Positions 22,308 through 32,067 of a stretch of 64,000 nucleotides of DNA are shown in pieces; the first letter of the stretch is position 1; each line of letters opens with the position of its first letter. A model generated the notes under the pieces. That model did not search any database, was not told the DNA's origin, and worked only from the letters and a program-made list of their open reading frames with translations. The position numbers and the translations under genes are program-made. The DNA lies in assembly GCA_026390075.1 (NCBI GenBank), contig JAPLGP010000030.1:50455-114454 (forward strand), in the 5' to 3' direction. The DNA comes from Campylobacterales bacterium. Lineage in GTDB: Bacteria > Campylobacterota > Campylobacteria > Campylobacterales > Sulfurimonadaceae.

Positions 22308-22324
22308 TTATAATGCCATTATAA
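22308..22324. promoter_or_regulatory. Perfect palindrome upstream of fic
   Basis: TTATAATG-C-CATTATAA, 8-bp perfect arms about 44 bp before the fic start codon. Confidence 0.4.
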
Positions 22325-22398
22325 CGCACATTACAATATTGTTGACATTTTATTAGTGACAATTTTCAAATTTGTTACTTCCTTTTAGTGCTTTGTTT

Positions 22399-23649
22399 TC
22401 ACACAAACATCTGTTGCAAGAGTGCTTTTTTGAACTGTTTTGTGGAGTTTAGTTGTGTTTCCACATGCCAGATTTTTGAGTCTAGGGATGAGAGGAAATT
22501 TGCTATTTTTGTTTGTTCTTTTAGGGTCGGCATGTGGATTTTTAATTCTTTTACAGACGGAAAATTCACATAAATTTGTGTTCCTCCCTGAGCAATTAAA
22601 AACACTTTTTTTCTAAATAAATTTGAATTTAAGTAATGCCAAGCATAATATGGGCTTAGTTTTTCATTACAAGTAAGTCTTTCACTTCTTTGATTATAAA
22701 TAAATTTATCATTTTCATTTATTAAAATTGTTGAACCTATTATGTCTCCAGATGATGTTTTATCATTTAAAACCATAATTAAATCATCTTTATTTACTAG
22801 CTTTGTTTTAGTCTTTTCGTTAAGTTCTATCCGTTGACCATTATCAATATACTTACCATCTTTAGTATAGTTTCCAATAGAAATAAAATTATATTTTCCA
22901 GTAGGTGATACATGTTTTTCTAAAGCTGTACCACCAATATTTTTTACAACTTCCCCCAACTTCTTCTCAATCCACTCAGGGTATTCGCTTCCATCGTCAT
23001 CACGAAATCGTATCTCTTGTGCAAATATCTTTTGCATTACACCTTTTTTGTACTGATCAAGAAGTATTTTCTTTTTTGTAAGTTGCTCTATTTTTGTATC
23101 CACAGAAGTCAAAAAAGAGGCGATTTTTTGTTGTTCTAGTTTTGATGGTAGATTTAATTTGATTGTTTTAATACTCTGAAAATTTAGTCCTTCTCTTCCA
23201 CTTCCCGTCTGCAAACTTGTAAATACATTTTGTCCTGTTTCGGAACTAAAAATCGGTTGTATAAAATAAGGTTCATTCTCCTTATTGATTCTTACAATGC
23301 ATACATGTTGATTTACATTTCCGACAATAAAATCTTTTGGTACTACACAACTTCTACCAAGTGAAGCTCCTGTAATATTTAATAAAATATCTTTTGGCAA
23401 TACAATACTATTCTTCATAGTATTGTTAATTTGCTCAGGTATAAAAGTAGAATTTTCTAAAGATAATTTATTATCAAATACATTTTGACTTCTAATAAAC
23501 AATATTCCTTCTTCTGTATATACACTTTCTCCGCCTAGTGGAGTTTTTCCACTATTTATTTTACTAGATATTTCCCCCAACTTCTTCTCTTCCCACTCCC
23601 CACTAAACTCACGAAATCGTAGCTTTGGTACATTCATCTTGTCTCTCAT
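22399..23649 (-). CDS. hsdS: Type I R-M specificity subunit
   Basis: PKLRFREFSGEWEEKKLGEIS and PEWIEKKLGEVV, two target-recognition halves; the longer ORF (to 23703) overlaps hsdM, so the start is probably MRDKMNVPK or MNVPK. Confidence 0.92.
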   Translation of the reverse strand: MRDKMNVPKLRFREFSGEWEEKKLGEISSKINSGKTPLGGESVYTEEGILFIRSQNVFDNKLSLENSTFIPEQINNTMKNSIVLPKDILLNITGASLGRSCVVPKDFIVGNVNQHVCIVRINKENEPYFIQPIFSSETGQNVFTSLQTGSGREGLNFQSIKTIKLNLPSKLEQQKIASFLTSVDTKIEQLTKKKILLDQYKKGVMQKIFAQEIRFRDDDGSEYPEWIEKKLGEVVKNIGGTALEKHVSPTGKYNFISIGNYTKDGKYIDNGQRIELNEKTKTKLVNKDDLIMVLNDKTSSGDIIGSTILINENDKFIYNQRSERLTCNEKLSPYYAWHYLNSNLFRKKVFLIAQGGTQIYVNFPSVKELKIHMPTLKEQTKIANFLSSLDSKIWHVETQLNSTKQFKKALLQQMFV

Positions 23650-23650
23650 T

Positions 23651-25213
23651 CTAAAACGGCGTCGAAATGTTAAGCTCTGCACAAAACTTAGCAATGCTCT
23701 CATCTGTTATTTTCATCTCCACTTCTAAGGCTTGAAGCTCATTTGAGACTGCATCCAAATCTATCGCATTTTCTTCTTCAAAGGTATCGACATAACGGGG
23801 AATGTTTAGGTTGTAGTCATTCTCTTTTATCTCTTCTAAACTTGCATTGTGAGAATATTTCTCAAGCTCTGTGCGGTTTTTGTAGGTCTCTATGATTTTT
23901 GCTACATGCTCGTCTGTGAGAATGTTTTGACTTTTTACTTTGTCGAACTCATTACTTGCATCTATAAAAAGCACTCTTTGGCTATCTTCTCTACACTTTT
24001 TAAAAACTAAAATACAAGTCGGGATGCTTGTACCATAAAAGATATTTGCAGGTAAACCGATAACAGCGTCAAGATAGTTTTTGTCCTCTATGAGATACGC
24101 TCGTATGTGTCCCTCAGCACCTCCACGAAAAAGTACGCCATGTGGAAGTACCACCGCCATCGTGCCATTGTCGTCCAAATGGTAAATCATGTGTTGCACA
24201 AAAGCAAAATCCGCTTTGCTCGAAGGTGCCAACTTACCGTACTGAGAAAATCTGTCATCACTCATGTGCAACGGATTTGCCGACCAGTTTGCCGAAAAAG
24301 GAGGATTGGCTACGATGGCTTCAAATTTGTCATCCATGTGTTGCGGGTTTTCTAGCGTGTCCTCTTGGCGAATGTTAAACTTGCGGTAATGCACATCATG
24401 CATAATCATGTTCATACGAGCCAAGTTGTAAGTGGTGCGGTTGAGCTCCTGACCGTAAAAGTTGCTTACATCTTCCACCTCTTTGGCAACACGCAAAAGG
24501 AGTGAACCACTTCCACATGTCGGGTCATACACAGATTTGAGTTTTGATTTTTTGTTAGTTACGAGTTTTGCCAATATTTTTGAGACTTGTTGGGGCGTGT
24601 AAAACTCTCCCGCTTTTTTCCCAGCACCTGAGGCAAACTGAGCAATCAAATACTCATACGCATCGCCCAAAACATCTCTGTCATGGTTTTTGAGTTCAAA
24701 GTTTATGTTGTCAAGATGGGAGAGAACCTTTGCTATGAGAGTGTTTTTTTGCTCTTCAGATTTACCGAGCTTTGTACTTGTGAGGTCGAGGTCTTCAAAA
24801 AGATGTTCAAAATCATCTTCGCTCTCATGCCCCATTGTGCTTTGCTCAATGCTTCGGAGGATTCCAGTGAGGTCTTCGAGGATGAAGTTGTTTGTGTCGC
24901 TATTGCCACGCTTTGCAACTGCTGAGAAAAGCTCTGAGGGTTTTAAAAAATAGCCGAGTGACTCAATTGCATCTTCTTTAATAGCTTCAAGCATCTCTTT
25001 GCCATCTACACTGCTTTCATCTATCTGAGTGTAGCTTACGCCGTCTTCTTTGAGAAGTTCATCACCATAATTTTCGATTTTTTCAGAGAGATATTTATAA
25101 AAGATAAAGCCCAAAATGTAATCACGAAACTCATCCGCATCCATCTTGCCTCTGAGTGTGTTTGCTATGTTCCAAAGTTGTTGTTCAAGTAGTTTTTTCT
25201 GCTCTTCGCCCAT
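23651..25213 (-). CDS. hsdM: Type I R-M methyltransferase subunit
   Basis: AGKKAGEFYTPQQVSKILAKL, YDPTCGSGSLLLRV, EAIVANPPFSANW (NPPF). Confidence 0.96.
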   Translation of the reverse strand: MGEEQKKLLEQQLWNIANTLRGKMDADEFRDYILGFIFYKYLSEKIENYGDELLKEDGVSYTQIDESSVDGKEMLEAIKEDAIESLGYFLKPSELFSAVAKRGNSDTNNFILEDLTGILRSIEQSTMGHESEDDFEHLFEDLDLTSTKLGKSEEQKNTLIAKVLSHLDNINFELKNHDRDVLGDAYEYLIAQFASGAGKKAGEFYTPQQVSKILAKLVTNKKSKLKSVYDPTCGSGSLLLRVAKEVEDVSNFYGQELNRTTYNLARMNMIMHDVHYRKFNIRQEDTLENPQHMDDKFEAIVANPPFSANWSANPLHMSDDRFSQYGKLAPSSKADFAFVQHMIYHLDDNGTMAVVLPHGVLFRGGAEGHIRAYLIEDKNYLDAVIGLPANIFYGTSIPTCILVFKKCREDSQRVLFIDASNEFDKVKSQNILTDEHVAKIIETYKNRTELEKYSHNASLEEIKENDYNLNIPRYVDTFEEENAIDLDAVSNELQALEVEMKITDESIAKFCAELNISTPF

Positions 25214-25227
25214 AATTGCTAAATCCT

Positions 25228-25246
25228 ATGTCTGTATAATAGACAT
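25228..25246. promoter_or_regulatory. Short inverted repeat just upstream of hsdM
   Basis: ATGTCT-GTATAAT-AGACAT, 6-bp perfect arms, 15 nt from the hsdM start. Confidence 0.3.
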
Positions 25247-25350
25247 TTTATCTAAATTAATTATGTAATAAAAATAATATACAATAAGTCGTGAAATTTG
25301 TTTAACGCTTTTTAAAAAAGTAGAAGACAGCCAGAAAACTGGCTGTTATG

Positions 25351-26163
25351 TTACGCGGCAGCTTGGATTTTTTCAACGGTCTCATCAAAAAAGTTTTGTT
25401 CCATTCCATACTCTTCAATAAGTTCACGAGCATTTTTTAAAGTCTCATCTGTCATTGTTCCCTCGAGTGAAATTGCTTCTTTCGCAACTTTTAGGAACTT
25501 TGCCATCTCTTGTGTTTCAATATCCCCAGCATCTTCTGGTTCATTGGAATAGCGAATAAGATGAACCAAATCTGGATCAAAATTCCATCGATAAAAGAGA
25601 GTTGCTGTAACATCTTCGGATTTACTTCCACATGCCAAAATTTCTGCTTGTTCAGTCGTTTTTCCATTTTTCAATGCTTCACTTAACAACGCACCTTGCC
25701 CTGATTCAATGAGGTAGCGACTAATGACGATTTTACCTAGTTCAAGCAAAAATGAAGCGAGTGAAAGATGCACCAATAAAGAGCGATCTACTTTGTTCAC
25801 CCATCGACTTACTAAGGCATTTTGCAACTGTGCGCGTGCCAAATAATTGTTTTGAGTCATCCCGTATGGCGAGAGGTCAATGTCCATACAAGTGTTTGCC
25901 GCTGAGGCAATTGTAAATGTGCGTACTGTGTCTTTACCTAAGAGTGAAATAGCTTGTGCTATATCTGTAACAGTGCGGCTCAGTCCATACAAAGGAGAGT
26001 TGGCTGTTTTGAGAATATACGCCGTAATAATCGGATCTTCCTTGACTGCATTCGCCATATCCATCACACCACTACTTGGATTGTTGTACACCGTTTCTAC
26101 TTTTTGAACGGTTTCTGGGAGCATAGGTACATGCTCGATTTGTTCCATTAATTCAGCTTTCAT
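25351..26163 (-). CDS. HDOD domain protein
   Basis: LPMLPETVQKVETVYNNPSSGVMDMANAVKEDPIITAYILKTANSPLYGL. Confidence 0.85.
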   Translation of the reverse strand: MKAELMEQIEHVPMLPETVQKVETVYNNPSSGVMDMANAVKEDPIITAYILKTANSPLYGLSRTVTDIAQAISLLGKDTVRTFTIASAANTCMDIDLSPYGMTQNNYLARAQLQNALVSRWVNKVDRSLLVHLSLASFLLELGKIVISRYLIESGQGALLSEALKNGKTTEQAEILACGSKSEDVTATLFYRWNFDPDLVHLIRYSNEPEDAGDIETQEMAKFLKVAKEAISLEGTMTDETLKNARELIEEYGMEQNFFDETVEKIQAAA

Positions 26164-26376
26164 TCATTTCTCCAAAATAATCTAAACTATCTTAGATGAT
26201 TATAGAGTATTGTTAGTAAAAATCATTATTTTTTTTTGTGATTTGTAGAAAATGTTACAAAAATGTGTGAAAAATCAACTTTAAGAACTTTTTAGAGTGA
26301 TAATTTAAAAAAAAATAGCAAACTGCAATACTTTTGTTTGAATAGAATTTCTTTTGATATATTTCTTTTAAAATAA

Positions 26377-26470
26377 ATTTCTTGTTTGGCTGCAAGAAAT
26401 TATCTGCCTCGAAGAGGTAGCTTTAGTGACCCAAGCGGTCTTAGCGTAGTAAAATGGACTCGTTCATTTT
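26377..26470. other. Structured intergenic region with three consecutive short hairpins
   Basis: ATTTCTTG/CAAGAAAT (8 bp), CTGCCTC-GAA-GAGGTAG, AAAATG/CATTTT, all between HDOD gene and small HTH gene. Confidence 0.35.
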
Positions 26471-26490
26471 GCGTTTAAATTGATAAGAGA

Positions 26491-26715
26491 GTGATTATGA
26501 GAGATTTTTATAATGTTATAAAAGAGTTAAAAAAGTATTTGTCGAGAGATAAAAAGATAAAAGTGTTAGATAAAGATGTCGCAGATGCTTTAGAAATTTC
26601 TCAGGCAAATTTTGCAACTCTTAAAAGTAGAAATTCGATGCCCTATGCCAATATATTGATTTTTTGCCAGAAAGAGAAACTTTGTGCCCGTGAGATATTT
26701 TTTGCAGATTTGTAA
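26491..26715 (+). CDS. Small helix-turn-helix (CI-repressor-like) protein
   Basis: KVLDKDVADALEISQANFATLKSRNSMPYANILIFCQKEKL resembles the phage CI repressor N-terminal domain. Confidence 0.6.
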   Translation: MIMRDFYNVIKELKKYLSRDKKIKVLDKDVADALEISQANFATLKSRNSMPYANILIFCQKEKLCAREIFFADL

Positions 26716-26724
26716 GAAAATCTG

Positions 26725-28542
26725 CTAAATTTTAGATTGAATTGTTATCTTTTTAGCTTCAAAAAGTTCTATTGCTTTTTGAACCATCGGCTCTTCTTTT
26801 ATATCTGTGCCGTTTATCTCTTTAGAGGCTTCGTCACTTTGTGAGCAGTTGCTGACACAACTCGCATTTGTGCCTATTTGGGCATCTTCTATCATGGAAC
26901 TGCTTTGTGAAGTTGGCATGTGGGTTTGCTCACTCTGCACAAAAGTTGTCTCTTGAGATGCAGATTGTGAGGGAGTGTACGAGGCTATTTCTGGAATTAC
27001 ATCATTTTTTTCTTCTTCTTCTATCACTTTGGAGCAAGGTAAACCTTTGATAGTTGTCTCAAAGCCGAATACCTCTCTTACAAATTGTCTTATAACTGTA
27101 TAGCCATGTTTGAGTGCTTGTTTACATTTTTCATCTGCACAACTTTCCCATGACAAAACACCATTTTCGTAAGAGATAAATGTTACGCTTTGCGTAAAAC
27201 ATTCGGCAAGTTCATAGTTTCTATCTTGGATTTTATGCACTAAAATTTCAAAACTCTTGGCATGTGGATTTATTGTGGCATGTGGAACTGTTTCTTCTTT
27301 TATAGTTTCTACTGGAATTTGTATCTCTTCTTCTTGGGCATGTGGAACTCTTTGTGCCTCTTGCTCTTTTTCTGGTTTTATATCTTCGATTTGTGTCGGT
27401 AATGAAGCACTTTTATGATGTTGCACTATGGCATGCAGTGTTTCTATGGCAGGTCTTTGAATCTCTTTTTGCATTGATTCTATCATCTGGTCAATCTCTT
27501 TGATGCGAAGCGCTTCTATCATTTTGAAAAATATAAGAGAAAGAACAAAAGAGCCATTTGCATTTACGCTAAAAAGATATTTTGAGTCACTTAAAATTCT
27601 AAAAAATCTGTCCAAGACTAGAGTAGAAAAGAGTGAGTCGTGGTTGTACATGCGTTCTTTGAGGTAGGCGATGAGCTCATCCACAACCATCTCAGGCTCA
27701 TAATCTTCTAAAATTTTTGTATATTCAACTAACTGCCCATAATCTTTTGCAAAAACAGCACTAAACAAATCTGCTATAAATTTAGGGTCAACAAGACCGA
27801 GCATATCGGTTACGGTTTTAACATCGACATGATTTTTAGAGTAGATTATGGCTTGGTCTAGCAGAGTGAGCGTGTCTCTTAAACTTCCACTTCCACTTCG
27901 TGCGAGTATCTCAAGTGCATCATTTTCATACGCAATTTTTTCTAAATTAAGTATGTGCGCTAAATGGTCTGCGATTTTATTTGTTGCAATACTTTTAAAT
28001 CTAAAGTGCTGTGTACGGCTTAAAATCGTCGCTGGAAGTTTCAGCGGGTCAGTGGTTGCAAGTATAAATTTCACATAACTTGGTGGTTCTTCAAGCGTTT
28101 TTAGAAGTGCGTTAAATGCCTGAGGTGTGAGCATGTGGACTTCATCGATGATAAAGATTTTAAATCTTGCAGTGGAAGGTTTGTATTTTGTTTGTTCAAC
28201 AAGGTCACGGATATCGTCAATCCCGCGATTTGAAGCAGCATCCATCTCTACAATATCCATGTGGCGACCATCGAGAGCTTGGATACAGTTTGCACAAGTT
28301 CCACATGGCTTATGCGTTACACCTCTTTCACAAATAAGAGCTTTTGCAAAGATACGCGCGGTGGAGGTTTTACCGCTTCCACGAAGTCCTGAAAAAAGGT
28401 AGGCGTGTGAAAGGCGGTTGGAGTCAAGTGCAAGGGAGAGAGTTTGAGCGATTGTTTCTTGCCCTATAAGTTCATCAAAGTTTGACGGTCTATATTTTCT
28501 AGCTAATACTTCTGAACTCTCTCTCACTTCATCACGCTCCAT
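26725..28542 (-). CDS. dnaX: DNA polymerase III subunits gamma/tau
   Basis: YRPSNFDELIGQETIAQTLSLALD, FSGLRGSGKTSTARIFAKAL, IDEVHMLTPQAFNALLKTLEEPP. Confidence 0.96.
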   Translation of the reverse strand: MERDEVRESSEVLARKYRPSNFDELIGQETIAQTLSLALDSNRLSHAYLFSGLRGSGKTSTARIFAKALICERGVTHKPCGTCANCIQALDGRHMDIVEMDAASNRGIDDIRDLVEQTKYKPSTARFKIFIIDEVHMLTPQAFNALLKTLEEPPSYVKFILATTDPLKLPATILSRTQHFRFKSIATNKIADHLAHILNLEKIAYENDALEILARSGSGSLRDTLTLLDQAIIYSKNHVDVKTVTDMLGLVDPKFIADLFSAVFAKDYGQLVEYTKILEDYEPEMVVDELIAYLKERMYNHDSLFSTLVLDRFFRILSDSKYLFSVNANGSFVLSLIFFKMIEALRIKEIDQMIESMQKEIQRPAIETLHAIVQHHKSASLPTQIEDIKPEKEQEAQRVPHAQEEEIQIPVETIKEETVPHATINPHAKSFEILVHKIQDRNYELAECFTQSVTFISYENGVLSWESCADEKCKQALKHGYTVIRQFVREVFGFETTIKGLPCSKVIEEEEKNDVIPEIASYTPSQSASQETTFVQSEQTHMPTSQSSSMIEDAQIGTNASCVSNCSQSDEASKEINGTDIKEEPMVQKAIELFEAKKITIQSKI

Positions 28543-28589
28543 TTTTAGGTAGAAGATTTTAACATGTAAAGAGTTAAAGTATCATCAAA

Positions 28590-30347
28590 TTACAAGAGTG
28601 TACTTATAGAGAGGTGGTTGTATTCATGTTTTGCAACTTTTTTTTGAGAAGATAAAACTTCATTTATATTTTTTGAGAATCTATTTTTTGTTTTTTGCGG
28701 GATGAGAACAATGGACGCACTTACGGTAAGCAGAGGAAACTCTTTTATGTTTTCATCTCTATCTTTTGATACTATGTAACCTCTTTTTTTATCTTCTTGA
28801 GAATAAAAATCTTTGGCATCTTGCGTAAATTTTGTTACAACTTTGAGTATTTTTTTAATATACAAATACTCATCTTCACCTTTGCTCTGCACCGCTACAA
28901 AGAAGTCATCACCGCCGATATGTGCTTTAAAAAACTCTTGTGGTAAATGTTTTCTCAAAATATCTGCAAAAAGGAGGATAACTCTGTCTCCGTTTCTAAA
29001 GCCATACACATCATTGAATGCTTTAAAGTTGTCTAAATCAAAATAACATAACAAGTAAGAATCTTGATTTGTTGCTATGTTTGAAATATATTTTTCTATC
29101 ATTGTATTTCCAGGGAGCTTTGTGAGAGGGTTTTGCTCTCTTGCAAAAAGTAAATTTTCTTCATTCATAAGCGTGATGATAGCTCTTGCAGAGAGATAAC
29201 CATAATATTTAGAGTTATTTGTAAGGATAATTCCTACAGATTCAGGATTATTTGAAAAGAGCTCGATGAGAGTTGCAATATCACTGTTAATATCCGCTAT
29301 GCCACAAGGAGTGATTAGATTTTTAAGTTTTGATTTTTTTGTGCCATCATTGAGTAGAAGTGATTTGCCATAATGTGAATATAAAAACTCTTTTATAATG
29401 TTTTCTTGAACGATTCCTATGGGCTCATTATTTGAGTTTATAACAGGCATCGTAGGAATGTCTGGGTGTTTTTTAAAGTAGTCTATCACTTCATTCATTT
29501 TTGATTCTATAGATATTGGTTTTATTTTATCGAGATAAGTATCTATCTTGTATTTACTTTCTTCTCTTTTGTCATGGGTAATTAAATCTACAATATTGTG
29601 ATATTTTTTAACTATTTCATCCGTGTTGAGTGTTGGTTTTTGAACTAAATATCCTTGAACCAAATGACAACCAATATCTTTACATACAAGAAGTTCTTCT
29701 TTTGTCTCAACGCCCTCTGCAATGACTTTTATGCCAAGTTGAATAGCCAGATGCGTGATACTTCGAACCATGAGTTTTTTCTTTGCATCTTTTTCTATGT
29801 CAGTTAAAAAAAATCTATCTATTTTTATAACATCAGGTGTGCTGTCATAGAGAAGTTTATAGCCAGAGTGACCAACTCCAAAATCATCAATGGCAATACA
29901 AAAATTTTCATCTTTGTAGTGCATAAGAACTTGTTCCATGTTGCAATCACTTGATATTTCATGTCTTTCTGAGATTTCAAAGCAGATGTTGTCTTTTTTT
30001 ATATCGTATTTTTTTAGCAGTTGATTTGTGTTTCCGTTGGAGAAGTCAGGCATCTCAAATAAACGATTATCGAGATTATAAAAGAGTTTAATATTTCTAA
30101 AATTATCAATTTTTGTAAATTTTTGTATAGCTTTTTCTCGCAAGGCTATATCAAAAGAGTAGAGCAGATGTTCTTTATACACTTGGTCAAAAAGCGCAAA
30201 AATAGAGTCAAAACCTACTTTCTTATAATTTCTAAGAAGTGCTTCAACTGCGTAAATTCTGCCAGTATGAATATTTATAATTGGTTGAAAGGCTATATCT
30301 AAAACTTTTAAGTTGTCTAACCATATTTTGGGTAATGTATTTTGCAT
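28590..30347 (-). CDS. EAL - CBS pair - GGDEF-like c-di-GMP signalling protein
   Basis: AVEALLRNYK (EAL), AIDDFGVGHSG, VIAEGVET; C-terminal FDLDNFKAFNDVYGFRNGD and degenerate GGDDF. Confidence 0.88.
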   Translation of the reverse strand: MQNTLPKIWLDNLKVLDIAFQPIINIHTGRIYAVEALLRNYKKVGFDSIFALFDQVYKEHLLYSFDIALREKAIQKFTKIDNFRNIKLFYNLDNRLFEMPDFSNGNTNQLLKKYDIKKDNICFEISERHEISSDCNMEQVLMHYKDENFCIAIDDFGVGHSGYKLLYDSTPDVIKIDRFFLTDIEKDAKKKLMVRSITHLAIQLGIKVIAEGVETKEELLVCKDIGCHLVQGYLVQKPTLNTDEIVKKYHNIVDLITHDKREESKYKIDTYLDKIKPISIESKMNEVIDYFKKHPDIPTMPVINSNNEPIGIVQENIIKEFLYSHYGKSLLLNDGTKKSKLKNLITPCGIADINSDIATLIELFSNNPESVGIILTNNSKYYGYLSARAIITLMNEENLLFAREQNPLTKLPGNTMIEKYISNIATNQDSYLLCYFDLDNFKAFNDVYGFRNGDRVILLFADILRKHLPQEFFKAHIGGDDFFVAVQSKGEDEYLYIKKILKVVTKFTQDAKDFYSQEDKKRGYIVSKDRDENIKEFPLLTVSASIVLIPQKTKNRFSKNINEVLSSQKKVAKHEYNHLSISTLL

Positions 30348-30433
30348 ACTGAAATTCTATAATGGAGCAATTGCAAAATGGTTACAAAACTAAAAAACTG
30401 ATTTTGAATGAAGGTATTATTTGCCCTTAGCAT

Positions 30434-31699
30434 TTAAATTACTTTTAAAAGTTCATTTATTCTATTTAAAACATTTACTTCATAAAGATGAATAAAACTC
30501 TCATAATGAGTATCTAATTGTAATATATTGTCATTTTTTTGTTTTATTAGAGTGTTTTCAATACTTAATGCCACTCTCTTAAACTCATTGACAAATATTT
30601 TCTTGTGAATATGAATGGACTTATAAAATTCACTCAAGTCATATTTTGTTAAATTATTGATATTAAACTCATCATCAATAGCCATTGCCATTTCTTGTTC
30701 ATAAACTGTATCATAGAGCGATATATTTACTATATCATAAAATGGGGCGAGAGTTATTTTGTCTCTATCGACAAAAAATGATATATTTTTCCCATGTGCA
30801 TCACTATTTCCTAAAATGAGGTTTATGCATATCCAAGTAATCAACTCTTTTTTTGCCAATAAAGGGATTTCACATAATTGTGTGAGTGAAAATATTTTTT
30901 TATAAGAAACCCCTTCTCTAATATATTTAACATGCTCACCTGATCCAAAGTTTCTCTCATATTTATAGGAAACTGATAAATCTAAAGCTTGACATGCATC
31001 AATAATATGAAGTCGTTTTACTATTTGAGCATCGAGAAGTTCTCTGTCAAATCTTTTAACTAGCAGTACATCTATGTCCTCTATCTTTATCAAATCAACA
31101 TCGGCGACATTGAGTCCTGCATTTTTTGCCAGTTTCATTGAGAGATATTCATTGATTACAATGTTTAAAGATTCTTTGTTGAATTTAAGTATATGTGTTG
31201 AAGCAAGAGCTCCTTCGCCAAATCCATATTTGCTTTCTATGATTGCAATAGGGAGTTTATCTTGTACTCCTGCAACACTAAGACGAGGTTTTTTGTCCCA
31301 TATGCTAAGTGGTATATTATTTTTATCTCTAATTCTATTTGCTAACTCTTCTTCGGAAATTTCTCTAAATTCAGTTTTAAACTCATTTGGCGATGATGCA
31401 AATGTGAGAGCTCCAGTAGTCTCAATGCCAATAGTTTTTATCATGGCGAATGGATTGGACTTGGAAATTTGATAATATTTACTTAAAAAATCAAGAGCAT
31501 TGCCTTCTGGTAAAAGGTTTTCGATGAAATTTTTAATAGATTGAGATTTGATTTGTGCATTAAATTGCAAAGATGGAGCTAACTCAAATCCTTTAAGAAT
31601 CCATGCGTCGTCATAAGCGAGTTGAAACTCATTTTTATCTTGATTATAAAAAATTGTAGCTACTTTTTGTGTCTCAAAAAAAACTTCTACATTATGCAT
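30434..31699 (-). CDS. HipA-like kinase toxin
   Basis: RLSVAGVQDKLPIAI, LVKRFDRELL, LILGNSDAHGKNISFFVDRDKITLAPFYDIV. Confidence 0.92.
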   Translation of the reverse strand: MHNVEVFFETQKVATIFYNQDKNEFQLAYDDAWILKGFELAPSLQFNAQIKSQSIKNFIENLLPEGNALDFLSKYYQISKSNPFAMIKTIGIETTGALTFASSPNEFKTEFREISEEELANRIRDKNNIPLSIWDKKPRLSVAGVQDKLPIAIIESKYGFGEGALASTHILKFNKESLNIVINEYLSMKLAKNAGLNVADVDLIKIEDIDVLLVKRFDRELLDAQIVKRLHIIDACQALDLSVSYKYERNFGSGEHVKYIREGVSYKKIFSLTQLCEIPLLAKKELITWICINLILGNSDAHGKNISFFVDRDKITLAPFYDIVNISLYDTVYEQEMAMAIDDEFNINNLTKYDLSEFYKSIHIHKKIFVNEFKRVALSIENTLIKQKNDNILQLDTHYESFIHLYEVNVLNRINELLKVI

Positions 31700-31937
31700 C
31701 TAAACTGACCTTTATACCAAACATTTTTGCAATATACAATGCAGTTGACAATCTTGTTCCCTCTGCACCTTTTTCAAGTTTGTCTAATGTTCTATAGTTT
31801 ATGCCACATAAAGAGGCTGCATCATCTATGGATAGTCCCTGAGCAGTTCGTTTGTATTTAACATATTCTCCGAAACTTTTTGCATCTTCTATATTTACAT
31901 ATTCTGGTTTGTTTGTTTGGATGACACTCTTCGCCAT
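31692..31937 (-). CDS. HipB-like XRE-family antitoxin/regulator
   Basis: FGEYVKYKRTAQGLSIDDAASLCGINYRTLDKLEKG, overlaps hipA-like start by 8 nt. Confidence 0.88.
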   Translation of the reverse strand: MAKSVIQTNKPEYVNIEDAKSFGEYVKYKRTAQGLSIDDAASLCGINYRTLDKLEKGAEGTRLSTALYIAKMFGIKVSLDA

Positions 31938-32002
31938 GGTAATTCCAATTAAATGTATTTATGTGTAGTTTATTCTAAATACCCTTTAAAATTTATTATA
32001 AA

Positions 32003-32067
32003 TGTACAAATGTACAGTAAATAGATATGTAGATGCGTAAGGTTATTAAAACTGTACTTTTGTGTAG
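32003..32067. promoter_or_regulatory. Candidate hipBA operator cluster
   Basis: TGTACA-AA-TGTACA (32003-32016) and ACTGTAC-TTTT-GTGTAGT (about 32051-32067) upstream of hipB-like gene. Confidence 0.4.

Noticed and set aside
24107-24953. Overlapping + strand ORFs within hsdM
   Set aside because: hsdM motifs (NPPF, DPTCGSG) define the minus-strand gene; the + ORFs lack recognisable features.
26377-26470. Structured region near dnaX as SRP (4.5S) RNA
   Set aside because: Proximity to dnaX is suggestive, but the conserved GGAAGCAGCCAAG-type SRP loop sequence is absent.
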